This document shows, in pieces, positions 22,859 to 34,863 of a stretch of 64,000 nucleotides of DNA; the stretch's first letter is position 1; each line of letters opens with the position of its first letter. Origin of the DNA: Calonectria ilicicola (taxonomy: Eukaryota; Ascomycota; Sordariomycetes; Hypocreales; Nectriaceae); contig CP085832.1 of the NCBI GenBank assembly GCA_020809705.1, positions 806,001 through 870,000 on the forward strand, read 5' to 3'. The position numbers and the translations under genes are program-made. A model generated the notes under the pieces. That model saw nothing but the letters and a program-made list of their open reading frames with translations, did no database searches and was not told the origin of the DNA.

Positions 22859-24771
22859 TTTTAAGAAAGATCACAATAATATCTTGGAAAATACGAATGC
22901 TTATCATCTTTACATCTACTTGTTATATATGCACCACTAGTTCGTCCCGCGGCCGAATATTCGGACGAGATCAGTCATTTTGATACCATATCATTCTCAC
23001 CCTTTCCAAAAAATTGTGCATCAAAGACCCAGTGTTAATGTTGTGTTAGGCGCTATCTCGTCCAGAGGCGTCCGCTATACCTGTGAGCTAGGTTTAGCGC
23101 GATAGCATGAAGGATTGAGAGACGGAGCGCGAGAGGGCGACGGACACCGAAACGGACCAACGAAGTTGATGTTACAAAGCATTGCACGGCTGAACTAGGA
23201 CTATGGACAATGAAACTAGGATGGTTCGCCGGATCGCCGCTTTAATTCATGGTTATTGACTCCATTTGCTCTTAATTATTCACTTCCTTGGTGTCTGTAA
23301 TGAGTTTGTACACTGGCCCGTCCCTGCGTCTGCCAGCTAACTAAACTGCCAAAGAAACGGAGCTAGGAAGAACAAAAAAAAAAAAAACTCAGTTCTATTT
23401 CATGCATAAAATTTATACTGCCATATAAATTAATTATTGCAAACCAAGCTCTTGTTAGCTGGTCATGAAGGCTATCATCAATCCAACCGGAGCAAGCTTT
23501 AGGCAACACCAATCTTGGAACGATATGCAGGGAAAGTCAACCAAACAAACACCTCCTCACACAGGGCGACGGAAGACCATGCTGCTTTGTTTCTCTTTTT
23601 TTACACGACGAAATCAAGGATATCCCAGACATTCACTTCACTTACAAAGCACATGGAAAGAATTCGGTGTCAAATTAATGGCTGACAAGTCGGCTTAGAA
23701 ACAATGCATTCCAAGGCCATGAAGCTCTAACCGTTTTGGATTCCGAATCGAATTGTGGAGTTTAAGTGAATGAGCCGCCAGCCGACACTAGGAGACGAGC
23801 CGTTGCCAAGGTTAATGCACTAGGAATAGCTTTTGGCAGGCTTGAGAAATTACTGGCAAAGTGCCGAGGGAAGGATTTTGGAAGGATTCCAATCCAATTT
23901 AGTGGACACGCTTTAGGAGGGGGAGCAAAGCCTGTGTGCACCTTGTCTGCCTCGTCTGAGTGCGTTTAATGATCTTTTGAAGCCTGGAAGGTTTTAAAGG
24001 GGGTGGTTTAGGACTTTGAGGTAGTATTGTAGTGTTATGCTTCGGAATCGTCCGACAACCCTTGTTGAGCCAGAGAATCGAGGAGAGAGGCTGTTTCACG
24101 GTATTAGTGGCTTGAGATGCGGGGATTATGACTGGTGAACCGGATGATCAACCCGTGCTTTTCATTCATTTCGGTCGCTAGTGCACTCTAGTTCCAAAGT
24201 GGCAGACAAACTTGATTTTGCTTTTATTTTATTTTTCTTACGTGCTGATGGAAGAACAAAAGATGCAGCATGACGACGTGTTTTGAAGCTGCAAAAGGAG
24301 ACACCAATCTCGCCATTGGAATGCCAGATCTGCATATAACGAGTTGAGGCTCGATTTACAGAGGCCAATGGATTTTGTAAATGGCATTCTTGGCGCCACG
24401 CATCCATGACCTAGGGGCACTCTGGGTTCTGGGGGGAGCTAAGCTGGCAGGGGGGTTGCTCCTCGCCCCATCGAGCTGAAGCTGGCCGGCGCCAAGTCTC
24501 TGCTAGATTGGGGCGGCCGCCTTACTGGGCGCAGCTCTTACAGGCGAGAACAGAGATCGAGGCAGCCAGAGGAGCAAGCCTGGCGCTGGTGGCGGAACGC
24601 CTCCTTCACGCTTCTGCATCATCCTCTCTCCCTTAGATGGGTGTCAAATTTAATCGCCAATTTGCGATATAAATTCCTGGCGCGGGGCGTCATACTAATA
24701 TGCTGTCTGGCTGGCTGTTGCTGAATTTTTCTGGCTTTTTCTGTATCTGTATCTCTATTGCTTTTTTAACT
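22859..24771. other. Intergenic, AT-rich left half
   Basis: About 1.9 kb between the divergent starts of the SDR (-) and the chitosanase (+). No gene is supported; short frames such as 23465-23698 lack protein character. Contains an A run (23374-23387). Confidence 0.45.
24668..24674 (+). promoter_or_regulatory. TATA-like box of the chitosanase gene
   Basis: The sequence tataaat lies 98 bases upstream of the chitosanase ATG, within a reasonable distance for a fungal TATA element. No experimental or comparative support. Confidence 0.35.
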
Positions 24772-25854
24772 ATGCGCGTATCCCAGGGACCTCTACTGGC
24801 GGCCAGCGTGCTGCTCGGCGTTGCGACCGCCCGCGACATTCCGACCAACGTCGAGACCTTCTACAAAAGTATCGTCAAGCAGGGCGAATGCAACAATGTG
24901 CTCGTTGAAGGGTTCCACAGCTCCGACAATGACTCTGGCGGTAAGAGAGAGAAAAAAAATAACCATTCAATCCATGAGGTGATTGAGCCATCCAGCTAAC
25001 ACAGGCGGGCACCAAACGGGTAGACTTTTCCTACTGCGGCGATCACATAACGGACTACAACGTCGTGTACATCCAAGGCAAGAAGGGCCAGCTGGCCAAC
25101 ATGGACATTGACTGCGACGGCATCCAGGGCAGCGCCGCCGACGACGGCCGCTGCGGCAGCTCGAGCGACACACAGTCCCAGACGTCCTTCATGGACACGG
25201 TTAACGAGTACGACTCCAAGGTCAAGGACCTCGACGCCAACATCCACCCATACGTCGTCTTTGGAAACACTGGCAAGAGAAAGAACTACACCAACTTTGA
25301 CCCCACGAAGTACGGCATCGAGCCGCTCAGCGTCATGGCCGTCGTGTGCAACAAGAAGCTGGTACGTGGTGGAGGAGGGGATTGGGGGGGGTTTCTCAAT
25401 GGAGAGAGTATAGTGCAGTGCAGTTATGCTAATAGCTGAGCGACAACAACAGATCTACGGCGTCTGGGGTGACGAGAACGGCGACGACGGCCCCGAGGCC
25501 ATGGTGGGCGAGGTGTCCATCTCGCTGGCCACGGCGTGCTTCGGCAAGAGCATGAACGGCGACAACGGGCACGACGAAAACGACGTGTTGTACATTGCCT
25601 TCCCGGGCTCGGACGCGGTGCCGGGCAAGAAGGCCGACTGGGCGGCCAAGAACTACACGCAGTTCGAGGACAGCATCACGGCGCTGGGGGACAAGCTGGT
25701 TGAGCGCATCAAGACGAATAGTAGTAACTGCACGGGCTCGTACTGCGAAGGTGGGGATAAATCCTGGGCGGCGCCGACTCTTACTGCTCAGTTACTCATG
25801 GGGGGACAGGTCCTGCTTCTTGCTATTCCAATTCTGATTGTTCTTATGGTCTAA
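24772..25854 (+). CDS. Secreted GH75 fungal chitosanase, three exons
   Basis: 302 aa from exons 24772-24940, 25024-25361 and 25453-25854 (introns of 83 and 91 nt, both GT-AG, frame kept). It hydrolyses beta-1,4-linked glucosamine in partly deacetylated chitin outside the cell. A signal peptide is clear (MRVSQGPLLAASVLLGVATA, cleavage about residue 20). GH75 hallmarks are FSYCGDHITDYNVVYIQGK (about 58-76), LANMDIDCDGIQ (80-91), and the segment IYGVWGDENGDDG...VGEVSISLATACFG, where the family's catalytic Asp and Glu are expected (WGDENG and VGEVS). The protein ends with a hydrophobic tail (LLLAIPILIVLMV) after a Ser/Cys/Thr-containing stretch, compatible with GPI anchoring, which is unusual for the secreted enzymes known to me. 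The first intron's acceptor was fixed by frame: only the TAG at 25021-25023 rejoins the conserved sequence. Confidence 0.9.
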
Positions 25855-27124
25855 TCTGCTCGTACTCGAAATGCGTTCCTCGACATCGCTGTTCGTGAAG
25901 TCTTCTTCTCTCTTCTTTTCTTTCATTCTCTTTTTTTTTTTTCCAGCTCGCACTGCTGTTGTTGCTTCACACAGCCCACCACCAACGCAACGCAACGCAA
26001 CCAACCCGCACCCGCGTGCAACGTCGAGAGAGATTCTGGTTTGTTGTCGTCTTGGGCTTGGCCTGCATAACTGCTGCACGCCGTCATCCTGCTTGTCTTC
26101 GGGCCTTTGTGCCATGCTCTTCTGCTTCTAAAGAGCCCAGTCAAATGACCCTGAGACCTGCAGATGGCGTGCCAGCTAACAAGGGTTAGCCCAACAAGGC
26201 CTGCATGAGCGGTACGTACATTCTCATTTACTCATTTATCGCCATGTCTTTTTTTTTTTTTCATTCTTCATCTTCTTGTACCACTATTATCTTGTCTCTT
26301 TTTCGCAGTGGCAGCTAGTCTGCCACTTTCTTTTATTTTTCTTTCAATACAGCCAGACAGCATATTTATAAAACAAGTATACCCCCCGTCTTTTTTTTCT
26401 TCTTTGGGGGACCCAAGTCACAGGGAATCAAGCGGTGCAAATTTCCAAGAAACCCGTGAATCCATGCCGTGTCAGCGGAGAACAAATAAGCGCCAAGACT
26501 GGCTGCGCCTCATCTTTAATCGACAGAACGACCCAAAACGGGGATGATGGCTCGCTGATCGCCACTTTTTGTTTCTGCCCACGGTCAGTGCTGCATTGCT
26601 TATTCTGCATCCATCCCACTTTGAAAACACCCCCTGTTGCTCTCTCTCTATCGCCTGCAGCCTGGTTGGGCTCAGAGAAGCCAGCGGTGGTGGTTGCGCC
26701 TCTTTTGCTTTTTCAACTTTTGAGTGAAACCAATCCAAGTGACAGGTCTTGGTGGTCCGAGTGTCAAAAGAAGCCAGGAGTTCCCAAGAAACGCGCAAAA
26801 ACAATGTGTGGCGTTGCTGGCTAGGACGAAACCCATCACTTGCAGCCTACCATTTCTCCTAAGCCTTATGCTTCTCTGAGTGCCAAGAACCAGTGGCGCT
26901 GCTGCTTACAAAATCCCGTCAATCCAAGACCATGCTATCCAGATTAGGCCTAGAAAATTGAGCTCAAGACATCACTTTGACATCAAAGTGATGGCTCAAC
27001 ACGTCACAGGTGAAAGCATTGACAATCGGCATTGGTCTTGTGAGTTCATAAGCTGCTTTTTGTTTTCGTAGTTCAGTTCTATGGTTGCGTAACTATCCAA
27101 TGCCCTTTTACCAGATGGGTCCGT
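25855..27124. other. Intergenic: convergent 3' regions
   Basis: About 1.3 kb between the chitosanase (+) and the metallophosphatase (-) ends, with T runs near 25931 and 26250. No supportable gene or RNA; overlapping short frames on both strands only. Confidence 0.45.
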
Positions 27125-29293
27125 CTAAGACCCAATCATGGTGATACGTCCATCCACCACGGGGGCAATGCACCTCGTCCAGTCAACTGTCAGCTCATCC
27201 TCCTTGACAGGATCACACACACTCGACTTGACACCCGTCTTCTTGGCCCATCGCGTCCAGAACTTGCGCATCAGCAGGATCTCAAAGTCCATCTTCTCCG
27301 ACTTCTCGTGAAGCTCCTCGTCCTCCTCATCGTCGCTGTCGTGGTTGTCGTGCACTGGCCGCACGCCGAAGCTGAAGCGGCGCTTGAGGAACTTGGCCCA
27401 GGGATCCGACGAGTCCTCGGTTACCAGCTTGCGGTCCTGCTCGGGCAGGCGGGCGGCAAGAGCGTCGAGGCTAGGGAACTCTCGAGGCGTTTCGCGGATG
27501 GGCGAGATGGGCGTCTCGCACGTCTCAGCGACGTGGACCCAGTGCTGAGACAGATGCTTCCACTTGCCCACGGTACGCAGGCCCATAAAGTACTGGCGGA
27601 GCATAGCGGAAATGAGAATGCCGTTTTCTTCTTCAATGATTTCCTCTGCGTCGCCACCTTCGGACTTGACCAAAAGGCTGGTGAATCCATCTATGACAGT
27701 CAGTCTTATGGCTATTTCACCAGAGATGCAATTTTCAACTCACCCTTTCCGCGTCCCATGTAGCCTCGAGTAGCAAGGACGTACCTCCTCTCAGGATCGT
27801 AAGTCTCGCCACCAATCTCTAGGGATAGTATCCTCTGGCCCTTGGGTTTCCTAGGGTCAAAGGAAAACTTGATGTTGGACACTTGGGGGAATCGTCCCTC
27901 GAGGGCAGGGTAAAGCGAGACACTGTTCTCGAGAGCACCCCAGATGGCCTGTCCTGTGACTCTCAATACTACGCAAGGGTCTTCGAAGGGGAAGCAGGTA
28001 GTAATATCCTTAATACGAATAGCTCCTGGGGGGTAAATCTGATCACCTCGGATGGTACCAGCTGCCATGATGGTGCAGTCGGCGTTGTGGTGCTTCCTCA
28101 TGACATCACACACAAAGTTTCCAATGTTGGACTCCCTGGTTCGGACAGTGCTGAACCTAGAGTCCAAAGGCGTTGCCGTCCATCCGATGGGCTTGGCAAG
28201 AGACTGGTGAAGCTTGGAAGTGAGAGTCTCAATGAGTTCCAATGTAGGCTTATGCTCCTCGATTGACGAGGTCACATCGCGTCGCCAGATGTCAAAGTCC
28301 CATTTCTGGGGGTTGTCGGGCTTTCGGCGGGCTTCGACGTAGCTGAGGTTCTTGAAGTCAGTACCAGATCGCAGGACATGGGTCCCGTTGATGAAGCTGT
28401 GAGCATAGTAGTGATCATGACCACCGAGGATGATGTCAATCAGGCCGTCAGTCTGCTGTGCGAGCTTGTTGTCATTGGGCTCTCTCATATGGCTCAGACA
28501 GACAATGATTTCAGCGCCCTGCTCGCGCAGCTGGGGCACAATCTCCTTGGCAACGGCCGTGGCCGACTTGTAGATGAGGTTGGGAGGCAAGCTGTTAATC
28601 GTCTCGAGCCACTCTCGCTCACCGAGGCCGATGAATCCGACCTTGATGCCGTTGGAGGTGGTCATCATGTGTGTCTTCTTGGCGTTGCCCATGGGCACGT
28701 CCTCGCCCAAGGCGGGGTCGAGCACGTTGGCTAGCAGCCATGGGAAGTCGCACTGGCTAGAAAGATGCTGGAATTGCGGGATGCCAAAGTCAAAGTCGTG
28801 ATTCTACAGGCGGCAGTCAGTACTCCGGTTCGGGCCGGGGTGGCTCGACTTACCCACCCCTACGCATGCACAGTCCGTCCCAATCAGGTTGAGCACGGGT
28901 ACCATGTGTTGACCTAGTCCGGTGGTTAGCACATCATATCATGTTGGGCATGTATGTGTATCTGTATATATATATAGATATCCTGCCCACGCGAGGAAGC
29001 TACATACCTTTGGTTACTGAACTCTCGAGACTGGGGTTGAAGACATCGCCCGAAAACAGCGTCAAAGGCTTGGGCTGTCCCTCATACTTTTCACCTTCCT
29101 GGTACTCCCGCACGAGACTGATGAACCTCGGCAGGCCGCCGACGGGCTCCGCACTGGACGGATCGAGATGGTAGACATCGTTGTAGTGCACCAATCGCAC
29201 ATCTGGCAGCGAGTCGGCGACTCCCTCAGCACCAACTCGCCCCGAGGCATAAGTCACCTGAGGTTCGGCGGTGGGCTCGCTTTCGTTGCCCAT
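27125..29293 (-). CDS. 5'-nucleotidase-family metallophosphatase, four exons
   Basis: 655 aa from exons 29293-29008, 28913-28858, 28803-27744 and 27690-27125, all junctions in frame. The N-terminal calcineurin-like metallophosphoesterase domain shows the metal-binding blocks in order: HYNDVYHLD (about residues 36-44), LFSGDVFNPS (about 81-90), VGNHDFDFG (GNHD box, rebuilt across the second intron), ICLSHMREP-type His block (IIVCLSHM) and IILGGHDHYY. The 5'-nucleotidase C-terminal substrate domain follows, with TRESNIGNFVCDVMR and AGTIRGDQIYPPGAIRIKDI. There is no signal peptide, so it is probably cytosolic, unlike bacterial periplasmic relatives. An acidic insert (SDDEEDEELHEKSEKMD) sits near the C-terminus. 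Donor of intron 2 (GTGGGT) was chosen because it alone preserves GNHD. Likely hydrolyses nucleotides or other phosphomonoesters; substrate unproven. Confidence 0.88.
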
Positions 29294-30169
29294 GATGGAG
29301 TTGTGCTAAGACGTAAACGGCCTTTTATTCGGGATTGGGGGTGTTAGCACTTTATTTTCGCATCCAAGATGTCAAAATGGGGAGGGAGGGTTCGACAAAG
29401 GAATCCGAAAGGGAGGTGGCCTCTTCTGCTTTTGCTTCTGGAGGGAAGCTTTCGGCGGCGAGGCGCAGCTCAGTGCAACAAAAGCAACGCTAACAGCAGC
29501 TTGCAGGAGTCCAACGTCAGACGAGACACGTGATGGGGAGTACCTACAGGAAGATTTGGTGAGAGTTTTCCGTGGCTTCCAGATGCTTTTCTTCCGCTCG
29601 CTGGTGTGCGCGTGTGGTGAGTGAACGTGTGCAGCAGATAGAACAGACGGAGTGAACATCAGACGGTGACAGACAGAGCAGAGCAGACCCAATGCAACGT
29701 GTTGTCGTCGTCTCGCAGCAAGCGGCGGCCTCTAGTCAATCAGAGGGCCGTCATTAGCTATTGTGGGACGGAGGGACCCTTTGGAGCCCCTTGGAGGGAG
29801 CATTTGCAGGGTCCCCGAAGGCCCCGCGGCACTTGCAACAAGCATCCGGGAGCCCACCGCGCGCGAGCTAGCAAAGCGCGAACCAGTGAAGTGGTGTGCT
29901 CGATGTGCTGGCTACTTTGTGTTTGGTTCTTATTAGCCATGATGCCCTTGGCGAGACGTTGCCATTATTAATTTTGCCCGTTTTATAGGTGAGGAGGCCA
30001 CTCTGCTGCGGTTCTGTGACTGTTTTGCTCAGGACACACGCGACTGGCGACTGAGGGCGATTGAGGGGTAACTCATTGACCGGCCCCGCCCCCGCTTCAA
30101 TGACATCGCCCGCACTTGGAAGACACAGCACGACAACCATAACCATCATTATCACCATCATGAGATTAA
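29294..30169. other. Intergenic
   Basis: About 0.9 kb upstream of the metallophosphatase gene and downstream of the alpha/beta hydrolase gene (both minus). Presumed promoter of the former. Nothing else recognised. Confidence 0.45.
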
Positions 30170-30985
30170 TTACTGCAACACTTCCAGCTCCTCTGGCAAC
30201 GCCCGCTCTTCAACCCACGCCTTGATGCTCTCCGCAAAGAGCTCCGGCTTCTGCAGATTCCAGGTGTGCACAGCGCCCCAAACCACAGCTCCCAGCGACC
30301 CCTCAATTGGCATCTCCCTCCCCATGCGCCTCACCGCCTCGACGTCGTCCATGTTGCCCGCTGCGATGGATAGCGTCCTGACGGGCAGCGTCCGCACATG
30401 ATCCCAGCCCAGCTCCATCAGCCCCATGTCCACATCGCGTACCACCTCCCAGCGCCGGTTCTGGCGCATCTCGCGTAGCAGCCGGTCGTGCCTGAGAAGG
30501 CCCCATCGGGATGCAACTTTAAAGTAGAGCCAGGCCGGCACCACGTCGAGCAGCACAAACATCAGGTAGTACGTCACACTCGGGTGTCCCACCACCCACG
30601 CCCACCGCCCTTCCATCGGGTGGCCCGCCGTGACAAACGCCGACAGCACCAGCGAAGGGTGCCGCCTGCTGAGGTGCAGCGTGATGAATGCCCCCATCGA
30701 GAGTCCTACAACATGTGCCCGCCCTTGTTTGGCGTGGTTCCTGATGATTGCCGCGACACGATCGGCAGACGTGCAGAGATCAGCGGGGAGCAAGTCTCGG
30801 GAGCGGGAGTGGCCGCTGATGTCGAGCGCCAGCACATGATAGCCTGTCAAATGAGGGATTACAAAATCCCACTCTAGATGTGAGTTGAGCAGGCCGTGAA
30901 GTAGAACGATCGTAGTGGTCTTGTCTTCGTTGAAACTGGCGTAGAAGAGCTCTGGCTCAGTCTGGCGAATCGAAGCTGTCTCCAT
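30170..30985 (-). CDS. Alpha/beta hydrolase
   Basis: Single-exon gene, 271 aa. The fold is clear: VLLHGLLNSHLEWDFV at residues 27-42 (HG oxyanion-hole motif), ALDISGHSRSRD at 53-64, nucleophile elbow VVGLSMGAF with Ser96, a likely acid in AAGNMDDVE (Asp213 or 214) and the catalytic His240 in VWGAVHTWNLQKPELF. The length and the HTWNLQKPELF ending resemble small fungal esterase/lipase-like or haloperoxidase-like hydrolases. It lacks a signal peptide, so it is intracellular. A region of hydrophobic residues (SVTYYLMFVLLDVVPAWLYF, about 136-155) is the lid. Substrate cannot be predicted. No neighbour suggests a pathway; it marks the last conserved gene before the accessory island. Confidence 0.88.
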   Translation of the reverse strand: METASIRQTEPELFYASFNEDKTTTIVLLHGLLNSHLEWDFVIPHLTGYHVLALDISGHSRSRDLLPADLCTSADRVAAIIRNHAKQGRAHVVGLSMGAFITLHLSRRHPSLVLSAFVTAGHPMEGRWAWVVGHPSVTYYLMFVLLDVVPAWLYFKVASRWGLLRHDRLLREMRQNRRWEVVRDVDMGLMELGWDHVRTLPVRTLSIAAGNMDDVEAVRRMGREMPIEGSLGAVVWGAVHTWNLQKPELFAESIKAWVEERALPEELEVLQ

Positions 30986-32114
30986 CTTATGGGTCTTACC
31001 CTGGAGTGATTACATGTCAATAGATGAATGTGATGAATTCCTTTCTACTCAAAGAGGAACTGCATTCCCATATTTATTGAAGGCTTCAGTGCATTGAATA
31101 ATATTCCGCCATAGTGGCAGCACGAAAACACACAATGGCCTGTTGATGGCAACACCCAGTTTCAGCTCCTGATAGCAGCATCAGCGATCACATGACCCAC
31201 GAGTGCAAAGCGCCACGACCAAGAAGAAACAAAAAATGCAATCGACAAATAGACGAAGTAATCATAATTATTACCCCCCTTGCGTACTCAACTAACAGTA
31301 GCGATGAAAGCTGGCACAAGGATATGAGGTAGCTGCGGGGTAGTGGAAGGGAGGATGGTGCTATCGTGTCAAGACATCAGCATTGCTGGAAACAGCCAGT
31401 TGCTAACATATTTCATTGACGAAGAAGGTCATTGGTCTGCGATTTATTTTTACACTCGGATTAGGTGAGTGGCTGGTCTGAATGGGGTGAGATTTTAGGC
31501 AGGCTTTGCTTGTTTGAATATCCTACTGTGTTGTAATTTCCATGTGGCTGAACATTAAGCCAATCAAAAGATGGGAGCACAAGGGCTTGGATGCCTGAGC
31601 TGCTCTAATGGTGTGATGGAAGGTGGGAAGTTCTAAAAGGTAGCTTGAGACTAATTTTGGGAAACCCAGCACCTGAATTGCTAGGTAATGTGATGCCTGA
31701 ATTACCCTATGAGATTCACCATATCGTGCAGTTTTTAAGCCCTTCTGTTATTTGGAAGAGCGAGGTATGACCTCGGCACTAGGTGACGTCGAATTGAGTC
31801 AGCTTTGCCATGAAGTTACAAAGTGTTTTCTCACAGTGAAACCCGGCTCAAAAGTCCTGCATTTGTATACACACCACCATAATAGCGCGGACCAATAGAG
31901 GAGAGAAAGAGCTAAATTAGCAGATCTAAATTTGAACTACACTGTGCGGAACTAGAAGCTAAAAATCCTTAAATCAGCTATGCCACCCTCCAAGCCCCGC
32001 AGCGAGATTTCAATCCTTGTTCATCATCGTGATGCTGAGATTGACCCCCAAAGAAAGGCATTATTGCACAATATTTGTTTTCGCCTCAACAAAACTTGGT
32101 TTTATTGAGTGATA
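30986..32114. other. Intergenic before the HET gene pair
   Basis: About 1.1 kb without a supportable gene. Base composition turns more AT-rich than to the left. Presumed divergent promoters of the alpha/beta hydrolase (-) and the first HET gene (+). Confidence 0.45.
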
Positions 32115-34389
32115 ATGGGTTCTAACCAAAGTCGTGATGATCCTACTTTGCGGGGATCTCAAACCCGTGCTGGCGGGTCTAGTCGATTCCGTGCTCGAAG
32201 GCCTCGTCAAGCTCTCACCTTCGCTGGAAGCCATGTCGCTCCCGTGCACGTGCCTCAATCGATCATGTGTTATCCGAAGATCAGAAACGAGATGTGTGAC
32301 TACCATCCCCCATGGATGGTCAGATCTGGCTCAGAGTTCATCGATATAAGCACAGCGCCTGACTGCTGGTCACCAGCGGATGTGGGAAATTATTTAGAGT
32401 CGTGGTATATCATTGATGGTTATCAAACTGATCCACCTGATGTACCCGAAGCACCAGACCCTGCTCCTTTCAATTATAGTCCTTTGTCAAAACCCGACGA
32501 GACTCGGATCCTTCAACTACTACCTGGAACAGCATCTGATCCTCTTCGAGTTCAGCTTCAGCACATTTCCCTCGATTCAGACGTTGAATACGTCGCTATA
32601 TCATATGCATGGGGATCAAAATCTGAAGTGAGAACCATCATGTGCAATGGCTCGTCAATTAAAATACCTGCGAACCTGTTTACAGCGTTGAGACGCATTC
32701 GACACAGCTCCCAACCATGCGCTGTTTGGGCAGATGCTGCTTGTATAAACCAAAATGACGACATAGAGAAAGGTCATCAAGTTCGCCTCATGCGGCGCAT
32801 CTTCCAAAAGGCCCAGAAAGTCACGATATGGCTTGGCACGGACCTCAATGGCATAGCCAAATCAATCTTTGCACTTTTAACGCAGATATATCAAAAAGAG
32901 TTCTCCAAAGTTCCACCGCCGAAAGATAAAATATGGTCCTGGGTTGCTAAGATGTTTAGCACCCAGTGGTTTTCGCGTTTATGGTGTGTCCAGGAAGTGG
33001 CTCTAGCCTCAGCCGCAGAAGTCCTCTGGGACACTGGTAAGTTATCACGGTTCATCTCTATTTCTCCCCTCAAAAGACATTATGGTATTTATAATGAATG
33101 ATTCTCACGGCTTAGTAGAAAAGATTCCATGGGAACACGTTGCGTTTGCTGCTGCTTGGATTCGTTCCGTCCCCGCACCGGCACTTCGAGACAACAAAAT
33201 GGTAGGAGTGTATAATGCCTGTCTCATGCACTCACTATCAAACTAGTCTGAAAGACAAACTCCGGTGTCATTTCTACAACTGCTGACGCTATCACGTCAA
33301 TTTTTAACATCTGATAGTAGAGATAAAGTATATGGCCTGCTTGGAATCCCGACATTAGACGCGAACCCCGACCAAGGAGTCTATTTTCTGGAACCAGACT
33401 ACACAAAGACCTTATCACAAGTTTATCTTGATTGCGCCAAGAAGATAATACAATCTTCCGCGTCCCTGCGTGTTCTATCATATGTTCAGCTTGACACGTG
33501 GAGGGTGACTTTATCAGTACCAGCCACCGTAGCTGACACTGAACTCGACCAGAATCACCAGCTTGTCACTATGCCATTTTCAGCGTCCAACAACTATGGT
33601 TATCCGAAAAAACTAAATTTCATCGATGGCTTACCGAGTTGGGTACCACGTTGGCATCAGTATTTTGCTCGGACACTTGCTCCTCCTGAACTCGCTTTAA
33701 AAACATTCTTTGCGGACAAGCATATTCGTCAAATGCGGCCATTAATCCAGGATTTAACCTTGGTTGCACACGGAGTAGAGTTCTCAGCAGTAGCTGAAGT
33801 CTCGTGGCGGCGAATGAAGTTTCAGTCCCCAGGAGACGGTTTTAGGGATGAGTATGGTTATGATGTTTGGCGTAATTATTTTCCCGCTGCAATGAGCAAC
33901 CCATTAGGTATAGAACCACTTGAAATCATGTGTCTTACTCTTACAGCTGGAAAAGATTGGTTTGGAACCCTTGTGGAAGATGTGAAACAACATATTGCTG
34001 ATTTTATAGCCTACTTGGACAACAAATGTCCATTTGGCCACCCTGAAGAGGGACCAAATGTCGAACAATACGTTTTCAATCCTCAAGACAAAGTCTCTCC
34101 TGAAGTCTTGGGTAACGCGGATCACTTTATGGAGGCAATGGCAGCTGCATGCTCAGAACGAAAGGTGTTTTTGACCGAAAACGGATACCTTGGCCTGGGC
34201 CCAAAAGCTATGGAAGAAGGTGATATTATTTGCGTCCTCAGTGGAGCAATGGTTCCGATAGTGCTCCGCCCATGCGATGATGATAAATATATGGTTGTTG
34301 GCGAGTCATACGTACACGGGATTATGTTTGGGGAGAATATTCAGATTGGGCAACATGGTGAAGGCCAAAAGATGTTTTATATCATTTGA
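32115..34389 (+). CDS. HET-domain protein 1 (heterokaryon incompatibility type); in-frame TAG or micro-intron
   Basis: HET domains trigger cell death on recognition of non-self in fungal fusion. Exon 1 is 32115-33036; an intron (33037-33115, GTAAGT...CTTAG) leads to 33116. The three HET blocks are present: VEYVAISYAWGSKSEVRT (about residue 156), AVWADAACINQNDDIEKGHQ (about 202) with VTIWLG after it, and WFSRLWCVQEVALAS (about 284). The C-terminal part (SRDKVYGLLGIPTLD onward) is the usual extension, ending TGA at 34387-34389. The frame stays open across the whole gene except for a TAG at 33244-33246. Treated as exon the total is 732 codons with one stop; treated as an intron, 33202-33246 (GTAGGA...CTAG, 45 nt) is removed in phase. 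See findings. The ATG at 32115 (GATAATGGG) is followed by GSNQS, a possible N-myristoylation start. Confidence 0.72.
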
Positions 34390-34863
34390 GTTTGCTAATA
34401 ATATACCCGGTTTACGATCAAGACGAATTACTGCATGCTCAACTATCACCTATTGTGCACCCCAAAACTTTAGTCCTCTTGGAACGGGAGCTATTCCCTC
34501 CTGTAAGATATTAAAAGGAACTGTAAAGGTGGTGGGGTTCATGTCCAGTTCTCCATGTTCTGCTGCGATATTTTAGCAATAGACGCAATGGATGAAGCCT
34601 CAATCATGGAAAAAGAGATTTAAGATAGATTTGGATTTGACTAATTTATAAACTAATTAATGACTTAATTTGCAGTGGATGCTACAGAAATTTATCAAGA
34701 GGTTCTTTTGCTACAGAATGCGAGTAAGCGTCACGTGCGAAGTAGTAACCCATTCGTATGACCTATAAGAATGAAAGGTTGCAAAATCATCTGTCAAAAA
34801 TCCCGCAAATGCAGTGGAAAAAATAAAATTAACCAATTAACCAGCTCTATATCGAGTGTCAAA
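34390..34863. other. Intergenic between the two HET genes
   Basis: About 0.5 kb, AT-rich. Holds the 3' end of the first HET gene and the promoter of the second. No further feature. Confidence 0.45.
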
